A DNA stretch of 13,160 nt from Negativicutes bacterium UBA1444. GTDB lineage: Bacteria; Bacillota; Negativicutes; UBA1444. A program made the translations under genes and the position numbers. Under the pieces are notes generated by a model. The model was given only the letters and a program-made list of their open reading frames with translations, was not told the DNA's origin and ran no database searches. Where the stretch lies: the NCBI GenBank assembly GCA_002329525.1, contig DCTI01000206.1, positions 43,363 through 56,522 of the forward strand. Direction: 5' to 3'. Below, in pieces: positions 6,627-12,838 of this stretch (its first letter is position 1; every line of letters begins with the position of its first letter).

Positions 6627-8010
6627 GACTGTCTCCTTTGTTTTTCAGCGGAATGGTAACCAGAATGATGGTTCCGGCGCCGACTTTCGATTCCAGGAGA
6701 AATTCGCCGCCGCAAAGTTCTACCCTCTCCCGCATGCCATATATGCCCAGCCTGTTGGCCCGGGCGGCTCTCTCCAACTCGCCGTCGGGCATACCCTGCC
6801 CGTTGTCGGCGATGCGCAGCAATACCTGACCAGGCTGCATTTCCAGCGAGATTTCGATGGCGGTGGCGCCCGAATGCCGGGCGGCATTGGCCAGGCTTTC
6901 CTGCACGATCCGATAGAGGGTCACCGACAGATCGGCGGCCAGTTCGTTGATGCCGGAATCGACTTGAAAACCGATCATGATGCCGAAACGCTCCTGAAAG
7001 TTGGCGACATATTTTCGTACCGCCGCGGCGAGACCCAAGTCGTCCAGAGCGGTGGGGCGAAGTTCGACCGCCATGTTACGGATGTCCAGCAATATTCCGG
7101 CGGCAACTTCCCGGGCGCTTAACAGGAGTTCGCGCTGCTTTTCATCCGCCGCCTTGTTCGCCAGCACCCGCATCGAGACAATCAGGGAAGTCAATGCCTG
7201 GCCGGTTTCGTCGTGCAATTCGCGCGAGATCCGTTTGCGTTCCTCTTCTTGCGCAGAAATGACCTTGTTCAGCAAGGTGGCGCGCAGTTGATCCTTTTCT
7301 TTGAGTTCTTGCGCCATTTCGTTGAACGAGGCGGCCAGCCTGCCGATTTCATCACCGGTCCGGACCTCCGCCCGCGCATCCAGGTTTCCGGCGGCGATGG
7401 CTTGGGCTGCGGTAACGAGATGACCGACCGGAGCCGTAATGAAACGGGCCAGCAATACCCCAAGCAGGGCGGCCAGACTGCAGAACGCGACGGTGATTGC
7501 CAGCAGGGATTTCGTCGTTTTACCAATCAGGGTTTTGGACGGTTCTTCGGTGATGCCGGCTCGCACGTAGCCAATGGCGCCGTTTTCAATGGGCACCAGG
7601 ATATCACGGATGGCGCCTTCGTCGCTATCCAGGGCGATAATCCGGGATTCGGTGCGGAGGGGTATCGGATTGACATTTCGCAGGCCTTTGGGCAACGAAA
7701 CCGGGAATGTATGGGCCAGGAGACGGCCGGTATGGTCAAAAACCAGCAAGTACCGAAGGTCTTCGGTATCGCTTCGGAATTCGTGGATAAATTCGCCCAG
7801 CGAATAGATGTCATTGACCAGAATGGGGCCGGCGACAAGCGACGCGACATGTCCGGCCATTTCAACGCCCCGTTTTTCGATCTGCCGGTCATTCATTTCG
7901 TTTAAGGCTTCCAGCGTGATATAGCCAAGAAACCCACCGAGCAACAGCACCGTGGATACGGTCACGGTGAGGACCTTATGGTAGATGCTCAGGTTTTTCA
8001 ATCTTTTCAT
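6616..8010 (-). CDS. Membrane sensor histidine kinase (HAMP, HisKA_3/NarX-DegS type)
   Basis: This 464-aa protein has a membrane segment at about 13-31, an extracytoplasmic sensor region of about 135 residues (35-167; YLLVFDHTGRLLAHTF and IENGAIGYVRAG look Cache-like), a second membrane segment at 168-190, HAMP at about 187-240, and a HisKA_3 dimerisation domain. The phospho-accepting His266 lies in RISRELHDETGQAL. The ATPase domain shows the N-box around Asn375 (ESLANAARHS), DNGQGMP (402-408) and GIYGMRERV (422-430). It autophosphorylates and passes phosphate to the response regulator encoded next. Its ATG overlaps the stop codon of the lipoprotein gene (ATGA), so synthesis is coupled to a binding protein that may present ligand to the sensor domain. 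No good independent ribosome site is seen. Confidence 0.95.
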   Translation of the reverse strand: MKRLKNLSIYHKVLTVTVSTVLLLGGFLGYITLEALNEMNDRQIEKRGVEMAGHVASLVAGPILVNDIYSLGEFIHEFRSDTEDLRYLLVFDHTGRLLAHTFPVSLPKGLRNVNPIPLRTESRIIALDSDEGAIRDILVPIENGAIGYVRAGITEEPSKTLIGKTTKSLLAITVAFCSLAALLGVLLARFITAPVGHLVTAAQAIAAGNLDARAEVRTGDEIGRLAASFNEMAQELKEKDQLRATLLNKVISAQEEERKRISRELHDETGQALTSLIVSMRVLANKAADEKQRELLLSAREVAAGILLDIRNMAVELRPTALDDLGLAAAVRKYVANFQERFGIMIGFQVDSGINELAADLSVTLYRIVQESLANAARHSGATAIEISLEMQPGQVLLRIADNGQGMPDGELERAARANRLGIYGMRERVELCGGEFLLESKVGAGTIILVTIPLKNKGDSHGS

Positions 8011-8924
8011 GGTGAAGTCTTCACTTCTGTAAAAATGTGTCGGGGATAGTCATACAAATGGCTTTGTGGGGTCGTAAAGCGTTCGAACATAAGCTCACGC
8101 AGAACCTTGCGCATGTCTTGGTTATGGTGCATATTTAAAAATACCGTTCGCAGCAGATCCTTCTTTGCCGCGTCAATATCCTGCCGGATTACGATTGGGC
8201 CGGTACCGGCGGAGGGTGACAAATGAATGATCCTTATGGCATTGGCGATCTCCGGGCTATTTTTGCGGGCGTGGTCGAAGGCAATGCTGTCAATGGACGC
8301 GCCGTCCAGCATATGCATTGCGACTGCCTGCATCGACTTGGAATGGCTTTGTGTAAAAATCGTCTGTCGGAAAAAGTTTTCCGGCGTCTTGTTCAGTTGT
8401 TTCAACAGGTATCTGGGAAAGATAGCGCCGGAAAAACTGAGCGAATCATTGAAAGCAAAGCTTTTTCCCGCCAAATCCGCAATTTCTTCCGCCGGACTGT
8501 CGCTGGGGACGATGACTAACGCTTGATAAACAGGACCCTGGGCCCGTTCGGGAACCACCAGGATTTCAAGGTCGACGGATCCGGTATACGACAGATAGGT
8601 TCCTGTGGAAAAAAAGCCGATGTCGGCTCCGGAGGAGGCGAGCAGGGCTTGCGCCTCCGAGTTGCTGCGCCGATAGATCAATTCAGTGGGATGTCCGGTC
8701 TGGACTGCAACATGATCGGCCAACTGCCGGTAATAGCCGGCGGTGTCGCGATTGGACAGAGAAGGCGACACGACGATGCGCAGCGGGGCTTCCCCGGTTC
8801 TTTTAAGCGTTTCCGGCGGCGGGGCCTCCAGATCCCGCAGATTGACATAGGGGCGCTGGCCGTTTGGCATGCACCCGGTCAAAAACAGTATGGAAAGAAA
8901 AATAACGATGATCCGTCTGGGCAA
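8007..8924 (-). CDS. PhnD-type binding lipoprotein, probable ligand sensor of the kinase
   Basis: This 305-aa protein starts with a TTG codon: MPRR, a hydrophobic stretch, and lipobox LTGC with Cys18, so it is anchored outside the inner membrane. The rest resembles the phosphonate-binding PhnD/SsuA-like family (PF12974): LRIVVSPSLS, SGADIGFFSTGTYL (98-111), FNDSLSFSGAIFPRYLL (158-174) and DGASIDSIAFDHA. It is the first gene of the sensor operon and overlaps the kinase gene by 4 bases, with no permease of its own. This resembles PgtC of the PgtABC phosphoglycerate-sensing system, where a binding protein works with the kinase, but the ligand is unknown. The frame is open to 9584, but the upstream part is arginine/proline-rich shadow sequence. 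GGAGG 7 bases before TTG and the signal peptide fix the start. The ATG after the lipobox would lose the signal. Confidence 0.85.
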   Translation of the reverse strand: MPRRIIVIFLSILFLTGCMPNGQRPYVNLRDLEAPPPETLKRTGEAPLRIVVSPSLSNRDTAGYYRQLADHVAVQTGHPTELIYRRSNSEAQALLASSGADIGFFSTGTYLSYTGSVDLEILVVPERAQGPVYQALVIVPSDSPAEEIADLAGKSFAFNDSLSFSGAIFPRYLLKQLNKTPENFFRQTIFTQSHSKSMQAVAMHMLDGASIDSIAFDHARKNSPEIANAIRIIHLSPSAGTGPIVIRQDIDAAKKDLLRTVFLNMHHNQDMRKVLRELMFERFTTPQSHLYDYPRHIFTEVKTSP

Positions 8925-9088
8925 TGCCGGACCTCCCTGTTTGCGGTCATAGACCAGAGATAATGCTTTTGTATTTTCGGCAACGTCAGGATGCTTTCCT
9001 GCCTTCACGCAAGAACCGGAAGGTCGAGCAAGGGAAAAGGACAAAAAAAGCGAATAATTAACGTAAAGGTAATACAGGAGAAGCAGCT
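8925..9088. promoter_or_regulatory. Divergent promoter region between the sensor operon and the TonB operon
   Basis: These 164 bases must carry promoters in both directions. On the minus strand CTGACG (8989-8984) and CATTAT (8965-8960), 18 bases apart, are a weak candidate. On the plus strand AATAAT (9053-9058) is a -10 candidate with no good -35, in an A-rich stretch. CAGGAG (9075-9080) is the ribosome site of the GTG at 9089. I saw no convincing Fur-type operator, terminator or coding sequence. Confidence 0.4.
8932..8936 (-). promoter_or_regulatory. Ribosome binding site selecting a TTG start
   Basis: GGAGG on the minus strand lies 7 bases before the TTG at 8924. No ATG or GTG lies near enough to use this site, which makes the TTG start of the lipoprotein gene convincing. 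Confidence 0.75.
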
Positions 9089-9571
9089 GTGGACGCACGA
9101 CGATGGGGTTGTTTTTTTCTGGCGCTGGTGATGCAATTCTCGCTAGCCTCCATGAGCAGGGCGGAGGCCGCGGCGACAGACCGGTTAAAGTTATTGCTGG
9201 CCGCGCCTTGGTACGGGTCCTATGTCTGCAACCAGGGCCTGACCCGGTTGCAGCTGAACTTGCGGCCGCTTCAGGAAAACGATCCGCGGCAGTTGACGGC
9301 GGAGTTCGTTTTTTCGGCCGATCCGGATAATCCTGCCGTACCTGCCGGTTCATTCCGGATGACCGGAACCCTGGACAACGCCGGGATGCTGGTTCTGAAG
9401 CAGGACCGCTGGCTGGACCAGCCGGCCGACCCGAGCTATCGCATGGTCGATCTGGAAGGGAGACTGGTAGTCGGCGACGGTCAGGCCATGATCCGGGGGC
9501 GTGTGACGACCTATGGCTGTCAGGATTTTGCGGTGTGGCAGTATTTTTCGGACGCGGCGGCAAGCCGTTAG
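9089..9571 (+). CDS. Secreted protein of unknown function, first gene of the TonB operon
   Basis: This 160-aa protein starts with GTG, with CAGGAG 8 bases upstream. A signal peptide (MDARRWGCFFLALVMQFSLA) with a likely cleavage near residues 25-29 (SRAEAA) sends it across the inner membrane. The mature part, about 130 residues, is rich in beta-type alternation: a WYGSYVCNQGLTRLQLNL opening, VPAGSFRMTGTL, a RW-x-P-x-YRMVDLEG stretch and a YGCQDFAVW ending. Cys47 and Cys144 are the only cysteines of the mature part and may form a disulphide. I do not recognise a named family, though the W-G-Y-C-x-Q-G pattern recalls small secreted beta-sandwich proteins. Its stop lies 16 bases before exbB, so it belongs to that operon and may act in the periplasm with the TonB machine (inference). 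Confidence 0.75.
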   Translation: MDARRWGCFFLALVMQFSLASMSRAEAAATDRLKLLLAAPWYGSYVCNQGLTRLQLNLRPLQENDPRQLTAEFVFSADPDNPAVPAGSFRMTGTLDNAGMLVLKQDRWLDQPADPSYRMVDLEGRLVVGDGQAMIRGRVTTYGCQDFAVWQYFSDAAASR

Positions 9572-9587
9572 GAAAGGCGGGCAAAAC

Positions 9588-10214
9588 ATGATGGAAGCCT
9601 GGCAGGAGTTTTGGCGATTGTTCGACAAGGGTGGTTTTGTCATGCCCTTGTTGCTGGCCGGATCATTGTTGACCGTGGCGGTGGCGGTGGAACGGTTTCG
9701 GGTCTTTCGGCGCGCGACCGCCGGCGCCGACGTTATGCGGGAAAAACTGGCGGCCTTGTTGACGGCCGGCGACTGGGCCGCCGCGTTGGCGGCCGCACGC
9801 CAGTATGAAAATTTTGCGGCGCAAATCGCGGCAGCCGGCCTGAGTCAACCGGAACGCGGCAGCCGGGCGGCGGAACTCGCCATGGAGGGGGCAGCGAGTC
9901 GCGGGGCCGCTCGCTTGCGCCAACGCCTCGATCTGATGAACCTGATGGTGACGCTGGCTCCCTTGCTGGGCCTGTTAGGAACCGTCATCGGGATGATCCG
10001 GTCATTTAGCGTACTGAATCTGCGGTCGGGCCAACCCTTCGCGATCACCGGCGGCGTCGGCGAGGCGCTGGTGGCTACGGCCGCCGGTTTGTGCGTGGCG
10101 GTGTTATCATTGGTGCTGCTCGCTTATTTCCGGAACCGGCTGGACGGGATCCTCAACGATGCGGAAGAAACCGCCGCTCTGATTCTGCAGGCTCTGGCGG
10201 AACGTCAGCCATGA
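9588..10214 (+). CDS. exbB: ExbB/TolQ-family proton channel subunit
   Basis: This 208-aa inner-membrane protein has three hydrophobic segments (about 18-36, 117-137 and 160-182) and the MotA/TolQ/ExbB core: LMVTLAPLLGLLGTVIGMI followed by GGVGEALVATAAGLCVAVLSLV. With ExbD it forms the proton channel that energises TonB. It is shorter than E. coli ExbB (about 244 aa) and has a compact cytoplasmic loop, which is usual for many bacteria. The frame is open from 9513, but the ATG at 9588 (another ATG follows at once) has GGAAAGG about 10 bases upstream and lies after the stop of the preceding gene. It overlaps exbD by 4 bases. TolQ is the alternative, but the neighbouring tonB favours ExbB. Confidence 0.9.
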   Translation: MMEAWQEFWRLFDKGGFVMPLLLAGSLLTVAVAVERFRVFRRATAGADVMREKLAALLTAGDWAAALAAARQYENFAAQIAAAGLSQPERGSRAAELAMEGAASRGAARLRQRLDLMNLMVTLAPLLGLLGTVIGMIRSFSVLNLRSGQPFAITGGVGEALVATAAGLCVAVLSLVLLAYFRNRLDGILNDAEETAALILQALAERQP

Positions 10215-10618
10215 AATTCCGGGAGCGCCGGATTGCCGAGAATCCGCGGTTAATGATCATTCCGATGATTGACATCATTTTTTTTCTGTTGGTGTTTTTT
10301 ATGATGAGCACCATGTTCATGGTGGAACAGAAGGTTTTGCCCGTGACACTGCCGTCGGCTTCCACCGCCGAAATGGACACGCATCGGACTGTTCCCGTCA
10401 CGGTGATGGCGGACGGTAGTCTGCGGTTCAACGAAGATTCCGTCAACCTGAACGAGCTGGCGATTAGGGTCGAAGCGGAACTGCGCCGGGACCGGGATTC
10501 ACGGTTTGTGCTCCGGGCGGACCGTCGCGCGGCCTATGGGCAGGTGGTGGATGTCCTGAACCAACTGCGCCGTCTGGGTGTACAGCGCTTGACCGTTGCC
10601 GTGGAGGCCGTTCCATGA
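10211..10618 (+). CDS. exbD: ExbD/TolR-family biopolymer transport protein
   Basis: This 135-aa protein has a short cytoplasmic N-terminus (MKFRERRIAENPRLM), one membrane helix (about 15-38) containing the essential Asp21 in IPMIDIIFFLLVFF, and a periplasmic domain of about 95 residues ending in YGQVVDVLNQLRRLGVQRLTVAV. The Asp is the proton-accepting residue of the family. Length and layout match ExbD (about 140 aa). It starts within the exbB stop (ATGA) and its own stop overlaps the tonB start in the same way, so the three products should be made in fixed proportions. Confidence 0.92.
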   Translation: MKFRERRIAENPRLMIIPMIDIIFFLLVFFMMSTMFMVEQKVLPVTLPSASTAEMDTHRTVPVTVMADGSLRFNEDSVNLNELAIRVEAELRRDRDSRFVLRADRRAAYGQVVDVLNQLRRLGVQRLTVAVEAVP

Positions 10619-11376
10619 ACCGATCCTATTCGGCGCGACGGGAATTCTGGATCGCGGTTGGCTGTTCGTTGCTTTTCCATGCGGTGATCGTGGGCTTTTT
10701 CCTGGGCTGGCCGCTGATCGGCGAAACTCCGCCAGCGGCAGTGGACGTGGAGTGGACATGGGCGGCGCCGACGACGGAACCGGCAGCGCCTGAACAAAAA
10801 GAGTCAACGGCAGGCCCGACCTCGTCCCGGACCAACGAAACTTCAACTGGAACTCCCGGCAAGGTTGTCCCGACAGCGCCGCCGGCTCCGTCGCCCGTTC
10901 CGGCCAATCCCGGCGGCAGAGCGACTGCCCAACGCGATTCGACAGATCCGGCCGGAACCGTTGTCTCGCGACCGGTTGCATCGGCTGACAGAGGGCCGAC
11001 TCCGGCGACGGGCCGAACAGAAATTGGCAGCGGCGATTCTGCCGCGTTGCCACCCAGTCCCGGTTTTCCGGGGGAAGGCGGGTCGACCGGATACGCGTTG
11101 ACGCCGCCGCGCCTTAAGGAACGGCCGCCGATCCAATGGCCGCCGAATCTTTCGTCCGCCGGGCCGTTGCAGGTGCTGCTGCTGGTGGAAGTGACTGAAG
11201 ACGGGCGGGTTGGCAAAATCGGCGTCAGCCGCTCCAGCGGGGTGAAAGCGCTGGATGAGGCAGCCCGGGAAAACGTCGCACGCTGGCGGTTCGATCCGGC
11301 GTGGCAGCCGCAGGGCAACAAGCCGGTCCGGGTCATGACCTCGGTATGGATTCGTTACGCCGGAGAAGGGAGCTGA
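10615..11376 (+). CDS. tonB: TonB energy-transducing protein
   Basis: This 253-aa protein has the three TonB parts. The N-terminal membrane helix (about 12-34) carries the Ser18-x3-His22 motif (SLLFH) that contacts ExbB-ExbD. A Pro/Ala/Thr/Ser/Gly-rich periplasmic spacer covers about 50-165. The C-terminal TonB domain (about 165-249) contains LQVLLLVEVTEDGRVGKIGV, SSGVKALDEAARENVARW and RFDPAWQPQGNKPV. It links the inner-membrane proton motive force to outer-membrane receptors. The spacer lacks the regular Glu-Pro/Lys-Pro repeats of enterobacterial TonB and is instead low-complexity and mostly uncharged. No receptor gene is in the window. It is coupled to exbD by a 4-base overlap and is followed after 6 bases by the esterase gene. 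Confidence 0.93.
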   Translation: MNRSYSARREFWIAVGCSLLFHAVIVGFFLGWPLIGETPPAAVDVEWTWAAPTTEPAAPEQKESTAGPTSSRTNETSTGTPGKVVPTAPPAPSPVPANPGGRATAQRDSTDPAGTVVSRPVASADRGPTPATGRTEIGSGDSAALPPSPGFPGEGGSTGYALTPPRLKERPPIQWPPNLSSAGPLQVLLLVEVTEDGRVGKIGVSRSSGVKALDEAARENVARWRFDPAWQPQGNKPVRVMTSVWIRYAGEGS

Positions 11377-11382
11377 AACGGA

Positions 11383-12291
11383 GTGCGCAAGATACCCATT
11401 TTCCTCCTGCTGTTGCTGCTATTGTTGCCAAGCCGTCAGGCCGGCGCCGCATCGGCGGGGCTGACCTCTTCACAGGTCAATTTTCACAACGAGCTGCGCA
11501 CCTATTGGACCTATATTCCGGCCGGGATTCCAACTCACTCAACGGCTCCCTTGCTGTTCGTCCTGCATGGCAGCGCCGGCAGCGGCGAGGACATGATCGC
11601 CATAACGCAACATGGCTTCGAAAAAATCGCGGACAAGGATAAAATTGTCGTGGTGTATCCAGACGCCTTGGAGCGCCGCTGGAACGATCAGGACGGAACG
11701 GCGGACGATGCTGGATTTTTGCTGGCGATTGCCGAAAAATTGGCGGCGGAATCGCTGATCGACAAAAAACGCATCTTTGTCGCGGGAATTTCCAACGGCG
11801 GGATGATGGCGCAGCGCCTGGCCTGCGAACATGCGGAGCGGGTCGCCGGCATCGCCACGGTGGCCGGCACGCTGCCGGAAAAACTGGCCAGTGTCTGCAA
11901 ACCGTCGCGCCCAGTACCGGTGCTGGTCATTCACGGCACGGCCGACCCTATCGTTCCTTGGAACGGCGGCCCGGTGGCCGGGTTTGAAGATTTCGGCAAA
12001 GTTTTGTCAGTGCGTGAAACCGTGGCTGCCTGGGCCGGGCATAACGGCTGCCGCGACGCGGCGGTGACGGCAACGCTAACCGATCGGGACCCGCAAGACG
12101 GAACCAGGATTCGTACCGAGCGATTCAAAGACTGCGCCCCTGGCGCCGCCATATCGTTGATCATCGTAGAAGGCGGCGGGCATACTTGGCCGGGAGGATT
12201 TCAATATTTGCCGGAACGCTTCATCGGCAAAACTTCCCGCGATATCGACGCCACCCAAGCGATCTGGGAGTTTTTCCGACAAGTTCCCTGA
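11383..12291 (+). CDS. Secreted alpha/beta-hydrolase, PHB-depolymerase/feruloyl-esterase (LpqC) type
   Basis: This 302-aa protein begins at GTG 11383 with AAGGGAG about 10 bases upstream, overlapping the end of tonB. A poly-leucine signal peptide ends near AGAA (about residue 23), so it is exported. The catalytic parts are all visible: oxyanion loop HGSAGSG (62-68), nucleophile Ser137 in GISNGG, Asp188 in HGTADPIVPW and His267 in EGGGHTWPG. Four cysteines in the mature part (148, 172, 223, 251) may form two disulphides. Such enzymes hydrolyse ester bonds in short-chain polyhydroxyalkanoates, feruloylated or acetylated plant polysaccharides, or other acyl esters; the exact substrate cannot be read here. 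Being in a TonB operon, it may release products or siderophore-like esters in the periplasm (inference). Confidence 0.87.
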   Translation: MRKIPIFLLLLLLLLPSRQAGAASAGLTSSQVNFHNELRTYWTYIPAGIPTHSTAPLLFVLHGSAGSGEDMIAITQHGFEKIADKDKIVVVYPDALERRWNDQDGTADDAGFLLAIAEKLAAESLIDKKRIFVAGISNGGMMAQRLACEHAERVAGIATVAGTLPEKLASVCKPSRPVPVLVIHGTADPIVPWNGGPVAGFEDFGKVLSVRETVAAWAGHNGCRDAAVTATLTDRDPQDGTRIRTERFKDCAPGAAISLIIVEGGGHTWPGGFQYLPERFIGKTSRDIDATQAIWEFFRQVP

Positions 12292-12321
12292 AAAGGTTTG
12301 ATGGCGATACGCAAACAGTTT

Positions 12322-12326
12322 GGAGG
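12322..12326 (+). promoter_or_regulatory. Ribosome binding site that fixes the SemiSWEET start
   Basis: GGAGG lies 10 bases before the ATG at 12337. The earlier in-frame TTG (12298) and ATG (12301) have no comparable site, so the shorter protein is preferred. Confidence 0.65.
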
Positions 12327-12336
12327 ATTCGGCTCA

Positions 12337-12765
12337 ATGATGACATGGAATGTGGAATGGATCGGCATCGCCGCCGGGATGCTGACCACCTGCGCATTTT
12401 TCCCGCAGGTGTTGAAAACGGTGCGAAGCCGTTCAACGGGAGATCTGTCTTGGGCCTGGTTGGTCATGATGACGACCGGTGTGTTTTTGTGGTTGCTATA
12501 CGGTTATTATGTGGATAGCCCGTCGGTGCTATACGCCAATTTGATTACTTTCTTTTCGCTATTGGCGTTGCTGGTTGTAAAGGTAGCATCAGCCCGCGCC
12601 GTCGCCGCGCCCCGACGCGCTGAGGAGACAGGGGAACCTGTCCGGCACATCGTAAAAAAACGCATTGTGGGCCGTTGTTGCGGGTGCGGTCGCTGTGACA
12701 GAGAAATTTGTCCACGGGTTGTAAAATACAAAGAAAAAGTCGTTCCGGCCGAGACAAATAATTAG
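12337..12765 (+). CDS. SemiSWEET/PQ-loop membrane protein with a cysteine-rich C-terminal tail
   Basis: This 142-aa protein starts with a three-helix SemiSWEET unit (about residues 5-83). Helix 1 carries the PQ motif (CAFFPQVLKTVRSRSTGDLS, Pro23-Gln24), helix 2 WLVMMTTGVFLWLLYG, and helix 3 begins YANLITFF with the conserved Asn68. SemiSWEETs dimerise in the inner membrane and move sugars or other small metabolites. Family members usually end near 85-95 residues; this one continues for about 55. The tail is basic, then has Cys114, 115, 117, 120 and 125 in RCCGCGRCDREICPR, i.e. CxxCxxCx4CP. That resembles a 4Fe-4S ferredoxin motif with one extra residue, or a zinc site. A run of seven A (12654-12660) precedes the motif, so an indel error should be excluded. 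It is 45 bases downstream of the esterase gene. Confidence 0.8.
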   Translation: MMTWNVEWIGIAAGMLTTCAFFPQVLKTVRSRSTGDLSWAWLVMMTTGVFLWLLYGYYVDSPSVLYANLITFFSLLALLVVKVASARAVAAPRRAEETGEPVRHIVKKRIVGRCCGCGRCDREICPRVVKYKEKVVPAETNN

Positions 12766-12838
12766 CTTTGGCAGGATTCTGAACGATTTGCGAGAAACCA
12801 AACAAGAGCAAACATATCTGGACAAGGAGTGAGCGACA

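Noticed and set aside
8012..8024. Short palindrome GTGAAG-T-CTTCAC next to the kinase start
   Set aside because: The one-base centre cannot form a stable loop and it lies in the coding end of the lipoprotein gene; probably chance.
8925..9088. Fur box controlling the TonB operon
   Set aside because: The AT-rich patches near 8958-8975 and 9053-9075 match the GATAAT repeats only partly and show no clear symmetry.
8925..9584. A 220-residue Arg/Pro/Ser-rich extension upstream of the PhnD-type lipoprotein
   Set aside because: It is antisense to the secreted-protein gene and would bury the signal peptide in the middle of the protein.
10626..11336. A 236-residue antisense frame across tonB, and similar long antisense frames over exbB and the esterase
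   Set aside because: High GC and repetitive codons keep these frames open; they have no ribosome sites or recognisable domains.
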